Positions 56,261 through 64,000 of a stretch of DNA of 64,000 nucleotides are shown here, one piece after another (within the stretch, counting starts at the first letter, position 1; every line of letters begins with the position of its first letter). The stretch spans positions 4,082,501 through 4,146,500 of the forward strand of contig NZ_CP095046.1 in the NCBI RefSeq assembly GCF_022919215.1, written 5' to 3'. The notes under the pieces were generated by a model. The model was not told where the DNA came from. It saw nothing but the letters and a program-made list of their open reading frames with translations, and searched no databases. A program made the position numbers and the translations under genes. The DNA comes from Hymenobacter cellulosilyticus (GTDB taxonomy: Bacteria; Bacteroidota; Bacteroidia; Cytophagales; Hymenobacteraceae).

Positions 56261-57580
56261 TCACTCGGTCATATGCCCGGATTGCTGGGTGTCGGGCATG
56301 CGCCAGTACACCAGCAGGGACACGGCCGCACAGAAGGTCACGTACCAGTAAAACCACGTTTCGACGCCCAGCTGCTTGGCCTGCAAGGCCACGTACTCGG
56401 CCGAGCCGCCGAAGATGGCCACGGTCAGCGCATACGGCAGGCCCACGCCCAGGGCCCGGATGGCAGTAGGAAACAGTTCGGCTTTCACCACGGCATTGAT
56501 GGAAGTGTAGCCGCTCATAATCAGCATGGCCACGGCCAGCAGCGCCAGGGCTGCCCACTGACTGTCGGCCCGGCCCAGCAGGCTCATCAGGGGCACGGTG
56601 CCGAGCGTGGCGCCCACCCCGAAAAACAGCAGTACCGGCCGCCGCCCCACCCTATCCGACAAGGCCCCGAACAAAGGCTGCAGCACCAGGGCAATGCCCA
56701 GCGTGACAAAGGAAATCCAGGAAGCCTGGGCCTTGCTGAAGCCGGCCGTATTGACCAGGAATTTCTGGGCGTAGGTCGTAAAGGTGTAAAACACGATAGT
56801 ACCGCCCAGCGTAAGACCTACCACCGTTAGAATTTCCTTGGGGTAGCGCAGGAGCAGCTCTAATTTGCCGGGCTCCTTGGCGTGAGCTTCTGGGGTTTCC
56901 TGCTGGTTTTGCACCACGAACGAGTCGGTTTCCTCCATGTGCCGCCGCAGATACAATGCCACCAAGGCCGCCGCCGCCCCGATTACAAACGGCACCCGCC
57001 AGCCCCAGCTATACATTTCGGCCTCACTAAGCCACTGCTGCAAACCCAGCTGCACCGTGAGGGCCAGCAGCTGCCCGCCCAGCAGGGTCACGTACTGGAA
57101 GCTGGAGAAAAAGCCCCGGTTCCGCTGGTCGGCCATTTCGCTCAGGTAGGTGGCCGATGTGCCGTACTCCCCGCCCACGCTCAGGCCCTGCAGCAAGCGA
57201 GCCAGCACCAGCAGCACCGGGGCGGCCACCCCGATCTGCTCAAAGCCCGGCGTGAGGGCAATCAGCAACGAGCCCCCGCACATAAGCAGCACCGACACCA
57301 CCAGGGCAGCTTTGCGGCCGTGCCGGTCGGCGTAGGCCCCCATCAACCAGCCGCCCAGGGGCCGCATCAGAAAGCCCACGGCAAACACGGCGGCCGAGTT
57401 GAGCAGCTGGGCCGTCAGGTTGCCTTTGGGAAAAAAGGCCGGCGCAAAATACAGGGAGAAAGCCGAGTACACGTACCAGTCGTACCACTCCACCAGGTTG
57501 CCGATGGAGCCGCTGATAATGGATTTGATGCGGGAAGCCATGCTGCGCACGGGCGGCACGGCGGGAAGCGAAGCAGACAT
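56261..57580 (-). CDS. MHS-family metabolite:H+ symporter (MFS)
   Basis: A 439-residue, 12-helix transporter related to KgtP/ProP. Marks include SGSIGNLVEWYDWYVYSAFS, RPLGGWLMGAYADRHGRKAA (MFS loop 2-3 motif), LLVLARLLQGLSVGGEYGTS and SDRVGRRPVLLFFGV (loop 8-9). It would import small acids such as 2-oxoglutarate with protons. The ATG at 57580 is the best of two near starts. It is divergent from the riboswitch and thioesterase. Confidence 0.88.
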   Translation of the reverse strand: MSASLPAVPPVRSMASRIKSIISGSIGNLVEWYDWYVYSAFSLYFAPAFFPKGNLTAQLLNSAAVFAVGFLMRPLGGWLMGAYADRHGRKAALVVSVLLMCGGSLLIALTPGFEQIGVAAPVLLVLARLLQGLSVGGEYGTSATYLSEMADQRNRGFFSSFQYVTLLGGQLLALTVQLGLQQWLSEAEMYSWGWRVPFVIGAAAALVALYLRRHMEETDSFVVQNQQETPEAHAKEPGKLELLLRYPKEILTVVGLTLGGTIVFYTFTTYAQKFLVNTAGFSKAQASWISFVTLGIALVLQPLFGALSDRVGRRPVLLFFGVGATLGTVPLMSLLGRADSQWAALALLAVAMLIMSGYTSINAVVKAELFPTAIRALGVGLPYALTVAIFGGSAEYVALQAKQLGVETWFYWYVTFCAAVSLLVYWRMPDTQQSGHMTE

Positions 57581-57642
57581 AGAAAGCGGGAATTCAGGCG
57601 GAAATACGGGGCAAAAACGGGCTGTGGCCGCCGCCAAGGTAG

Positions 57643-57669
57643 TTGGCTACAACCAAACTCCTACCTTTG
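57643..57669 (+). promoter_or_regulatory. Bacteroidetes-type promoter of the riboswitch transcript
   Basis: TACCTTTG at 57662-57669 fits the TAnnTTTG -7 element exactly, with a TTG at 57643-57645 as a possible -33 element (spacing somewhat short). It lies about 35 bases before the riboswitch. Confidence 0.45.
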
Positions 57670-57699
57670 CCGGCGTTGTTCTTGGTTTGATTTCAATCA

Positions 57700-57877
57700 G
57701 ACGGCCGCAAGGTTTTCGGGTAATACCGGAATTAATAGGGAACCGGGTGCGAATCCCGGACAGACGCGCTACTGTAAGTACCAAGTTGGTTTTCACCTTA
57801 CCAGAGCCCATTGGACTGGCCCGCGGGCCAGGCTGAGAAGGGCGGTGAAAACCGGTATAAGTCAGGAGACCTGCCTT
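57700..57877 (+). promoter_or_regulatory. Cobalamin riboswitch
   Basis: The AdoCbl/B12 riboswitch core is present in order: TAATAGGGAACC, then GGGTGCGAATCCC, a CACGC-like/ACTGTAA segment (GCGCTACTGTAAGT), a variable arm, and the B12-box-like GTCAGGAGACCTGCC at 57861-57875. These are the conserved elements of the family. It is on the plus strand, and the next plus-strand gene is the thioesterase at 58068. Between them lies a small GC-rich hairpin (about 57969-57990, followed by TTTT) that could be an attenuator. Confidence 0.88.
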
Positions 57878-58067
57878 GCGCCCGAGTTGATAAGGCTGCC
57901 CTCGCGCTATGGGGTCCTTGTCGGGTGCTGGTCTGTTTCGGGCTGCGGCGGGGCGTTTAGGAGTCCAGGCTGCCGGCCGGAACCGGCCTTTTCTCCCGAC
58001 TTTTCCTGGTGCGCGGGTGGCCCGAAGTTGGCCGAAGGACGTTTCTTTTCCTTCTTTTCCCAGTCCT

Positions 58068-58475
58068 ATGCTCACGCTCGATGAGAAAATTGCCCGCGCC
58101 GAAACGCGTATTTTCAAAGCGGTATTTCCCAACACCACCAACCACTACGACACGCTCTTCGGCGGCGCCACGCTCCACATGATGGACGAGGTGGCCTTCA
58201 TTACGGCCACCCGCTTTTCGCGCCTCAAGATGGTAACCGTGTCCAGCGACAAAGTCGATTTCACCCACCCCATTCCCGGCGGCACGCTGGTGGAGCTCAT
58301 CGGCAACGTGGTGCGCGTGGGCAATACCAGCCTGCAGGTGCGCGTGGACCTGTTTGTGGAGCAAATGTATTCCGAGGAGCGAATTAAAGCTGTGACTGGT
58401 ACGTTTACCTTCGTAGCCATCGACAACGACAAGCGCCCGGTCCGTATCCTGCCCGAGGCCGTCACGGCCGAATAG
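58068..58475 (+). CDS. Acyl-CoA thioesterase (hotdog fold)
   Basis: A 135-residue hotdog-fold enzyme. The text RIFKAVFPNTTNHYDTLFGG, ATLHMMDEVAFITATRFSR and KVDFTHPIPGGTLVELIGNV is that of the YciA-like acyl-CoA thioesterases, which release free acids from acyl-CoA. The ATG at 58068 is chosen because homologues start at LTLDEKIARAE; the open frame upstream is Gly/Arg/Ala-rich leader. It is downstream of the cobalamin riboswitch, an unusual pairing. Confidence 0.88.
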   Translation: MLTLDEKIARAETRIFKAVFPNTTNHYDTLFGGATLHMMDEVAFITATRFSRLKMVTVSSDKVDFTHPIPGGTLVELIGNVVRVGNTSLQVRVDLFVEQMYSEERIKAVTGTFTFVAIDNDKRPVRILPEAVTAE

Positions 58476-58513
58476 ACAGCTGTAAGTTTGTGTAGCCTAT
58501 AATAGTCGTCATA

Positions 58514-58594
58514 TCGAGCCACGCGAGACATCTCGCTTGGCCTAATTGAGTGAGGATTCATACAGCAGCAGGCAAGATGTCTCGCGTGGCTCGA
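58514..58594. repeat. REP-like inverted repeat
   Basis: Arms of about 23 bases: tcgagccacgcgagacatct at left and its complement (agatgtctcgcgtggctcga) at right, separated by about 35 bases. This ‘CGAGACATCT’ type element is a common intergenic repeat in Hymenobacter and related genomes. Confidence 0.7.
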
Positions 58595-58706
58595 CCTGAC
58601 GTTCCATTTACCACCGCATTCCTGAGCTACCGCTCCACTTGCGTATCTTTGTAGTCCAAAAATCACCTTTTGCTTAGGTCTAAAGGCTAAACACCTTTCA
58701 CCCGTT

Positions 58707-60284
58707 ATGTCCGAAAAACTAGAAATTGAGGCCCTGCTTCCCCCGGAAGTGGCCTACGACGAGTATGCGCGCTACCGCGCCCTGCTGGCCGCTGCGGGCC
58801 TGGAGCCTGGCGAGGCCGACTTCGTGCACCTGCGCAAACGCAGCATCGACGCCCGGGGCCGGCAGCCTCTGGTGCGCCTGCGGGCCGACATCTGGCGCAC
58901 CGCCCCGCCCACCGACTTATTCGGTCCCTGGTTTCAGTACCCCGACGTGAGCCGGGCCCGCCGCTCCGTTATTATCGTGGGGGCCGGGCCGGCCGGCTTG
59001 TTTGCCGCCTTGCGCGCCATTGAGCTGGGCATGAAGCCCATCGTGTTGGAGCGCGGCAAGGACGTGCGAACCCGCCGCCGCGACCTGGCCGCTCTGAACA
59101 AGGAGCACGTGGTGAATCCTGACTCTAACTACTGCTTTGGCGAAGGCGGGGCTGGTACGTATTCCGACGGCAAGCTCTACACCCGCTCCACCAAGCGCGG
59201 CGACATTCAGCGCATCCTTAAGCTGCTGGTGCAGCACGGGGCCACGCCCGAAATCATGGTCGACGCCCACCCCCACATCGGCACCAACAAGTTGCCGGGC
59301 GTGGTGGCCGCCCTGCGCGAGTCTATCCGGCAGGCCGGCGGCGAAGTACGCTTCGACACCCGCGTCACCGATTTGATTCTGGATGGCAACCACCTGCGCG
59401 GCGTGGTAACGGCCGGCGGCGAGGCCCTGGAAGCCGACGCCGTGATTCTGGCCACCGGCCACTCGGCCCGGGATATTTACGAGCTGCTGCACAAGCGCGG
59501 GGTCCGCATCGAGGCCAAGCCCTTTGCCCTGGGCGTGCGCGTGGAGCACCAGCAGGAGCTTATCGACCAGGCCCAGTACCGCCGCGCCGACCGGGGCCCC
59601 TTGCCGGCGGCTTCGTACTCCTTGGTCCACCAAACCCAGTGGCAGGGCAAGCAGCGGGGCGTGTTTTCATTCTGCATGTGCCCCGGTGGGTTTATTGTGC
59701 CCGCCGCCACGGCCCCGGGCGAGGTGGTCGTAAACGGGATGAGCCCCAGCCGCCGCGACTCCCGCTTTGCCAACTCCGGCATCGTGACGGCCATTGAGCT
59801 CGAAGACATGGACCTGAAGCGCTACGGAGCCCTGGCCGGCCTGCAGCTGCAGCAGGAAATCGAGCAGCGGGCCTGCCAGTTGGCCGGCAACACCCAGTTG
59901 GCCCCGGCCCAGCGCCTGGGCGACTTCCTGAAAGGCAAAATCTCATCCGAGTTGCTCGAAACTTCCTATCAGCCCGGCCTGGTGCCGGTGAACATGGAGC
60001 AGGTGCTGGGCAAGGGCCTGGCCGCCCGGCTGCGGCAGGGCTTCGAGAACTTTGGCCGCAAGATTCCCGGCTACGCCACCAACGCGGCCCAGATTGTGGG
60101 CGTGGAAAGCCGGACTTCGGCTCCGGTGCGCATTCCGCGCGACCCGGCCACGCTGCAGCACCCCGAAACCACCGGCCTGTTTCCCTGCGGCGAAGGCGCG
60201 GGCTTTGCCGGCGGCATTGTGTCGGCGGCCATGGATGGGGAACGCTGCGCTGAGGCCGTAGCGGCGTTGGTTACGCGTTTTTAG
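58707..60284 (+). CDS. FAD-dependent dehydrogenase (COG2509-like)
   Basis: A 525-residue flavoprotein. The nucleotide loop VIIVGAGPAGLFAALRAIEL is at about residue 88, after an N-terminal ferredoxin-like domain (residues 1-80), and is followed by NYCFGEGGAGTYSDGKLYTR and a C-terminal GLFPCGEGAGFAGGIVSAAM. This is the layout of the conserved FAD/NAD(P)-binding proteins annotated as hypothetical oxidoreductases in many bacteria; the electron acceptor and substrate are not known. The gene is intact. Confidence 0.88.
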   Translation: MSEKLEIEALLPPEVAYDEYARYRALLAAAGLEPGEADFVHLRKRSIDARGRQPLVRLRADIWRTAPPTDLFGPWFQYPDVSRARRSVIIVGAGPAGLFAALRAIELGMKPIVLERGKDVRTRRRDLAALNKEHVVNPDSNYCFGEGGAGTYSDGKLYTRSTKRGDIQRILKLLVQHGATPEIMVDAHPHIGTNKLPGVVAALRESIRQAGGEVRFDTRVTDLILDGNHLRGVVTAGGEALEADAVILATGHSARDIYELLHKRGVRIEAKPFALGVRVEHQQELIDQAQYRRADRGPLPAASYSLVHQTQWQGKQRGVFSFCMCPGGFIVPAATAPGEVVVNGMSPSRRDSRFANSGIVTAIELEDMDLKRYGALAGLQLQQEIEQRACQLAGNTQLAPAQRLGDFLKGKISSELLETSYQPGLVPVNMEQVLGKGLAARLRQGFENFGRKIPGYATNAAQIVGVESRTSAPVRIPRDPATLQHPETTGLFPCGEGAGFAGGIVSAAMDGERCAEAVAALVTRF

Positions 60285-60413
60285 CGGCTGTTTTTGGTTT
60301 TTTGCGGCTGGTTTTCGTTTAAGCCATAGCCCTGCTTACAAGGCGGGCTATGGCTTGGCTTCCTTAGCGTTGAATGCCAGCCAGTAACCCAAAACGATAA
60401 ACGATCAACTAAG

Positions 60414-60773
60414 ATGAAAAAGACCCTTGTTCTCGGCGCCAGCGACAATCCAGCCCGCTACTCCTACCGCGCCGTGCACCAGCTCAAGCAGCACGGCCAC
60501 GAAGTAGTACCCGTCGGTATCCGCAAAGGCCAGGTCGCCGGCCTCGACATTCACACCGACCGGCCCACTGCCGGCGACGTGGACACGGTAACGCTGTATG
60601 TAGGCCCGCAAAACCAGCCCGCCTGGTACGACTACATCCTTGATCTGCAGCCCAAGCGCATCATCTTCAATCCCGGCACGGAAAACGAGGAGCTGGAGCG
60701 CATGGCCCAGGAGCGCGGCATCCGCACGGAGGAAGCCTGCACCCTGGTGATGTTGAGCATCGGCAATTATTAA
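60414..60773 (+). CDS. CoA-binding protein (YccU-like)
   Basis: A 119-residue Rossmann-like protein: KTLVLGASDNPARYSYRAVH, then EVVPVGIRKGQVAG, then the C-terminal RIIFNPGTENEELERMAQER and EEACTLVMLSIGNY. This is the CoA-binding domain family (similar to the N-terminal part of succinyl-CoA synthetase alpha). Function not established. It is monocistronic. Confidence 0.9.
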   Translation: MKKTLVLGASDNPARYSYRAVHQLKQHGHEVVPVGIRKGQVAGLDIHTDRPTAGDVDTVTLYVGPQNQPAWYDYILDLQPKRIIFNPGTENEELERMAQERGIRTEEACTLVMLSIGNY

Positions 60774-60810
60774 TGTGTGAATAGGCCGAAAGCGCCGATG
60801 CAAAAGCCGT

Positions 60811-60872
60811 GTCATTGCGAGGCGCAGCCGTGGCAATCCGTCCTCTGCGCAGCACCAAATGACCTTTTACCG
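60811..60872. repeat. Dispersed GTCATTGCGAG-type repeat
   Basis: gtcattgcgaggcgcagccg followed by tggcaatccg is a well-known bacterial intergenic repeat. The sequence gtcatt...aatgac brackets it, suggesting an imperfect hairpin. Confidence 0.65.
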
Positions 60873-60908
60873 AAAAGCCCTTTCTCGTCACAACGGGAAA
60901 GGGCTTTT
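60873..60908. terminator. Bidirectional terminator
   Basis: Perfect 12-base-pair stem AAAAGCCCTTTC / GAAAGGGCTTTT with a 12-base loop. It follows the CoA-binding gene. Confidence 0.88.
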
Positions 60909-61095
60909 CACTTAAGGACGACGCTCAGTACATTTTAAAGGATGGAAGGCTTCGTTCCAGGCAATGACAAATTGCCCGCATTATCCCAGCCGAACAATAT
61001 TTTTAAATTTCTGCCTTCCCCAGGCAACCGGGCCGCAGGCTTTTGTATCTACCCCGCCAAACACCTCTCTATCGTTCGATTCTACTTCTTTTCCC

Positions 61096-61671
61096 GTGAC
61101 TGACGCCGACCTCATAGCCGCCTGCCGCCAAGGCAGTGGCCGTGCCCAGAAACTGCTCTACGAGCGGTTTGCGGGCATGATGCTGGGCGTATGCATCCGG
61201 TATCTGCGCCGGCGCGAAGACGCCGAGGAAGCTATGCTGGGCGGGTTTGCCAAAGTGTTCCGGGCCCTGGATCAGTACCGGCATGAAGGCAGTTTTGAGG
61301 GGTGGATTCGCCGCATCATGGTAAACGAGGCCCTGGGCCAGCTGCGCCGCAAGGAACCCTTACACCTGGCCATCGACGATATGGTAACCGACGTGCCGGC
61401 CACGGCCGCCGAGGCCGAAAGCAACCTGAATGCGGCCGACCTGCTGGCCCTGCTGGCCGACTTGCCGGCTGGCTACCGCACCGTATTCAACCTTTATGCC
61501 CTGGAAGGGTATACTCACCCCGAAATTGCCGAGCTGCTGGGCATTTCCGAGGGCACTTCCAAATCGCAGCTGAGCAAGGCCCGCGCCATGCTCCAGCGCC
61601 GGTTGGCTTCGGCCAGCCTGAGCGCCTCCACCTCCTCACCGAAAGAATACTATGCAACCGGAAGATATTGA
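61096..61671 (+). CDS. ECF-type RNA polymerase sigma factor
   Basis: A 191-residue sigma-70 family factor. Region 2 (QKLLYERFAGMMLGVCIRYL, then RREDAEEAMLGGFAKVFRAL and FEGWIRRIMVNEAL) and region 4 (LPAGYRTVFNLYALEGYTHP, then EIAELLGISEGTSKSQLSKA) are complete. I choose the GTG at 61096 because it places region 2 after about 7 residues, whereas the upstream ATG adds an aromatic-rich leader. The stop overlaps the next gene by 20 bases, so this is an operon: sigma factor, regulator, outer-membrane protein. Confidence 0.9.
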   Translation: MTDADLIAACRQGSGRAQKLLYERFAGMMLGVCIRYLRRREDAEEAMLGGFAKVFRALDQYRHEGSFEGWIRRIMVNEALGQLRRKEPLHLAIDDMVTDVPATAAEAESNLNAADLLALLADLPAGYRTVFNLYALEGYTHPEIAELLGISEGTSKSQLSKARAMLQRRLASASLSASTSSPKEYYATGRY

Positions 61672-62523
61672 TAAGCTGTTTCGCGACCAGCTTCAGCACC
61701 ACGCCCCCACGCCGCCGGCCTACCTCTGGGACCAGCTGGAAGCAGAAATTGCCCCGGCCAAGAAACGCCCGGCTATGTGGCTCTACGCCGCCGTGGCCAT
61801 GATTGCGCTGCTCATCGTGGCCGGTGCGTCTTGGATGCTGCGCACTTCCCAGTCGGGCACCGGCCTGGCTACGGGCACCCTGGCCACGACGACTACACCC
61901 GCCTCTTCAGCTAATTCCGCCGCAAAAACGGCTGCCGCTGACTTCGAGAAAAAATCTGCTACCACCCAGGCAACTACCCTCAGCGGGTTTTCATCTAGCG
62001 GTGTAGTAGGCCAGACAGCCACAGAAGTTGCCACCCTCAGCAAGGCTCCGGCCACGGTAACCACACCAGAGCTGCCCACAACTCGCAAGGTGAGCAGCGC
62101 GGCAGTCGGGTCGGCTGAGCCGGCTGCCGTAGCTCACACCAGTCTTCAGTCCACGAAAGCCCACCGCCCGGCGTCGGTACCCGCCCCGGCTGTGGCCCCT
62201 GCTCTGCCCGCCACCCCGACGCAACCGGAGCGCCAGCTGGCTCAGGCAGTAGCCGTGGCAGAACCTACCCCCGCCTCAGTGGCCCCACGGGCCCTATCGT
62301 AGTGGAAGTGCACCGCGGCACGGAAGCTCCGGTAGTAGCGCTGGCTGCCGCGGACGCGCCGCAGCCGTATGAGTCGGACTCACACCTCAAAAACTTGTTT
62401 CACAAAGCCAAAACCGCCGTCAAGGACGGCCGGGTGAAGCTACCCAAGGTGGAGCTCCCGGAAACGGTAACGGTGCAGGTCAACGTGTTTAATCACTCGG
62501 CCACCAAAGTCATTCAACTCTAA
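61652..62523 (+). CDS. Membrane-anchored regulator (probable anti-sigma-type), frameshifted
   Basis: About 290 residues after one missing C in the run 62283-62286. The N-terminal cytoplasmic part starts MQPEDIDKLFRDQLQHHAPT, followed by AMWLYAAVAMIALLIVAGAS (one membrane helix), a long Ser/Thr/Ala/Pro-rich periplasmic linker, and after the shift VEVHRGTEAPVVALAAADAP and KVELPETVTVQVNVFNHSAT. Position right after the ECF sigma factor and this topology fit an anti-sigma-like partner, but no conserved zinc-binding ASD motif is visible. Confidence 0.75.
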
Positions 62524-62544
62524 GATTTCTCAACTCCATAAGTC

Positions 62545-63693
62545 ATGAAACGTTTTTCCGCTCTGTTGGCCCTGCTGCTGCTGACAGTTTTGACGGGCCC
62601 TACCCGCTCCCAAGCCGCTAATAAGCCTGCCAACGACGATACCATCGTGGTGAAACTGCCCAACCAGGCCACCATGACCCTGTATACCAAGAACAAGGAG
62701 CAGCTGCGCGAATTGCGCACCTACCGCCTCGATACGCTCATGGCCCTGCTCGACCGCTACATTCAGCAGGCTGAAGTGGCCAGCAAGAATGCCGGCAACA
62801 GCTCGGTGACCATGGAGTTCTACCCGGCCAAGGACCGCCCCGGCACCCAAGCCCCCGAACAGATCCGGGTGACGGTGCGCAACGAAGAGCCCACTACCAA
62901 AGTGGCCGTGAAGGGCTACAAGTTCGGGCAGGTGTTCAGCGTGACGGTGAAGGAAGGCAAGAACGGCAAGAACAGCGACGATGAGGTTTCTATCAGCATC
63001 GGCGACAGTGACGACCACAAATCCGACTCGCTGCGCAATGCTGAGCGGAATGCCAGAAGAGAAGAGCGGGCCAACCGGGCTGTGCATAGCAACTTCGCCA
63101 TCGACCTGGGCTTGAATGCCCTGGCGAACCGCTCGGGCCTGAGCGAGGAGCAGTTTGACCTCAAGCCCACCGGCTCGCGCTACATTAGCCTGAACTGGTA
63201 CTACGATATCCGGGTGGGTGGCCGCCGCAGCCCGCTGTTTCTGACCCTGGGCCCGGAGCTGGCCTTCAACAACTACATGTTTGACAACAACCGCCGCCTG
63301 TTTGCCACCGACACCCGCACTACCATCCTGCGGGAGCCCACCCTGAGCCTGGAAAAAAGCAAGCTGGCTACTACCGTTATTAACCTGCCCGTAATGGCCA
63401 AGCTCACCTTCAAGGACAAATCCGGGCGTGACGCTTTCCGGATTGGAGCCGGGGGCTTTGCCGGCTACCGCCTGGCCAGCCACACCAAAATCAAGTACGA
63501 AGACGAGGGCAACACCCGCAAAGACAAAGACCGGGGCAGCTTCAACCTGGAAGACTTCCAGTACGGCCTGCAGGGCAAAATCGGGGTGCGCGGCTTGGAT
63601 CTGTTCGTGAAGTACAACTTAAACGAGCTGTTTAAGGAAAACCGGGGCCCACAGGCCCAGTCCGTCAGCTTTGGCATCTCCTTTCTGGACTAA
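62545..63693 (+). CDS. Outer-membrane beta-barrel protein
   Basis: A 382-residue protein with a signal peptide (MKRFSALLALLLLTVLTGPT), an N-terminal domain of about 150 residues, and a beta-barrel of the OMP_b-brl kind (FAIDLGLNALANRSGLSEEQ; YISLNWYYDIRVGGRRSPLF; VINLPVMAKLTFKDKSGRDA; FGISFLD at the end with the terminal aromatic pattern). It is the last gene of the sigma-regulator-OMP operon, so it is a likely target or partner of that envelope-stress-like system. Confidence 0.85.
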   Translation: MKRFSALLALLLLTVLTGPTRSQAANKPANDDTIVVKLPNQATMTLYTKNKEQLRELRTYRLDTLMALLDRYIQQAEVASKNAGNSSVTMEFYPAKDRPGTQAPEQIRVTVRNEEPTTKVAVKGYKFGQVFSVTVKEGKNGKNSDDEVSISIGDSDDHKSDSLRNAERNARREERANRAVHSNFAIDLGLNALANRSGLSEEQFDLKPTGSRYISLNWYYDIRVGGRRSPLFLTLGPELAFNNYMFDNNRRLFATDTRTTILREPTLSLEKSKLATTVINLPVMAKLTFKDKSGRDAFRIGAGGFAGYRLASHTKIKYEDEGNTRKDKDRGSFNLEDFQYGLQGKIGVRGLDLFVKYNLNELFKENRGPQAQSVSFGISFLD

Positions 63694-63710
63694 TCCTGCG
63701 CCTTGCGCAC

Positions 63711-63752
63711 ACGCAACGGGCCCGGCAGAAGCTTCTGCCGGGCCCGTTGCGT
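63711..63752. terminator. Perfect palindrome / bidirectional terminator
   Basis: A 42-base perfect palindrome (two 21-base arms, centre GAAGCTTC), followed by GTTTACTATTTT, between the OMP gene and the convergent RNA methyltransferase gene. Confidence 0.85.
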
Positions 63753-63776
63753 TTACTATTTTGCCTCCTGGGCGTA

Positions 63777-64000
63777 CTACAGCGCCCGGTGGAAATTGTC
63801 GAGCAGAATGGCGGCCGATACTGCTACGTTCAGGCTTTCGGCCCCGCCGGCGCCGGGAATAAAGAGGCGCTGCGTGAGGCGGGCCAGCACCTCGGGCCGC
63901 GGCCCGTGCGACTCGCTGCCCATAATCAGCACCCCACCAGGGCGCAGGTCCAGGCGGTGCACATTGTCGCCTTCGAGGTGGGCGCCGTAGCGGGGCAAGT
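63777..64000 (-). CDS. SpoU-type RNA methyltransferase (TrmH/RlmB), partial
   Basis: The C-terminal portion of a SPOUT-fold methyltransferase running off the right edge. Conserved text is VLIMGSESHGPRPEVLARLT, LFIPGAGG and AESLNVAVSAAILLDN, the knot that binds S-adenosylmethionine. The N-terminal half is outside the window. It methylates rRNA or tRNA ribose 2'-OH; which one is undecided. Confidence 0.9.
   Translation of the reverse strand, partial: LPRYGAHLEGDNVHRLDLRPGGVLIMGSESHGPRPEVLARLTQRLFIPGAGGAESLNVAVSAAILLDNFHRAL

Noticed and set aside
56882..58084. A 400-codon plus-strand frame covering the MHS transporter and riboswitch
   Set aside because: It is the mirror frame of a conserved membrane protein and crosses the cobalamin riboswitch.

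Overview
The window reads as a piece of a high-G+C Bacteroidetes chromosome, most likely Hymenobacter or a close relative. The evidence is several proteins ending in type IX secretion (T9SS) sorting domains with a YPNP-like start, a TAnnTTTG-type promoter motif, a DUF4259 protein, a DUF349 protein and a YqgE/AlgH protein. I inferred all functions by reading the sequence; no database was searched.

Layout. 1-4580 is accessory host DNA: a STAS-like protein, a two-gene unit of secreted proteins, and a small exported protein. 4581-27834 is an integrated phage-derived element beside a tRNA-Thr(TGT) gene at 27866-27938. Its ends carry an imperfect direct repeat, and a tyrosine recombinase sits just inside the left end. 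Within the element are small exported or membrane proteins (5.8-9.6 kb), terminase small and large subunits (9.75-11.25 kb), a probable tail-assembly protein, a broken receptor-binding protein with Ig-like and SGNH-hydrolase parts (12.4-15.2 kb), two cargo genes on the opposite strand (a T9SS-sorted protein and an O-acyltransferase), a tail/baseplate pair (18.8-21.25 kb), a second T9SS-sorted paralogue, a tape-measure stub, a zinc-ribbon / Crp-Fnr / SDR segment (23.1-25.8 kb), and a lysis module (26.7-27.6 kb). No portal, capsid or tail-tube gene is recognisable, so this is probably a reduced prophage.

27.98-64 kb is ordinary chromosome: DUF349 protein, YqgE, PdxH, DUF1015, Maf, a T9SS beta-propeller-like protein, a GH88 hydrolase, catalase, two transporters, GpsA, an HlyD/TolC efflux pair, L-serine dehydratase beta subunit, tryptophan 2,3-dioxygenase, an NmrA-like oxidoreductase with a nearby AraC regulator, two tandem TPR proteins, an MHS-type transporter, a cobalamin riboswitch upstream of an acyl-CoA thioesterase, an FAD dehydrogenase, a CoA-binding protein, a sigma / membrane-anchored regulator / outer-membrane-barrel operon, and the end of a SpoU-type RNA methyltransferase.

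Two cautions. First, nearly every broken housekeeping gene (catalase, gpsA, DUF349, MFS, TPR and others) is broken by one missing base in a G or C run of four or more, which looks like unpolished long-read sequence rather than biology. Second, genes in the element also carry several in-frame TAG/TGA codons, at least one exactly where a conserved Trp belongs (GGWSI of the acyltransferase). The most unusual element features are a roughly 45-base repeat recurring at phage module boundaries and bracketing the cargo genes, a prophage carrying T9SS-addressed proteins, and an inverted pair of about 150-base regulatory-looking blocks built from GTTCANGAAACT iterons.
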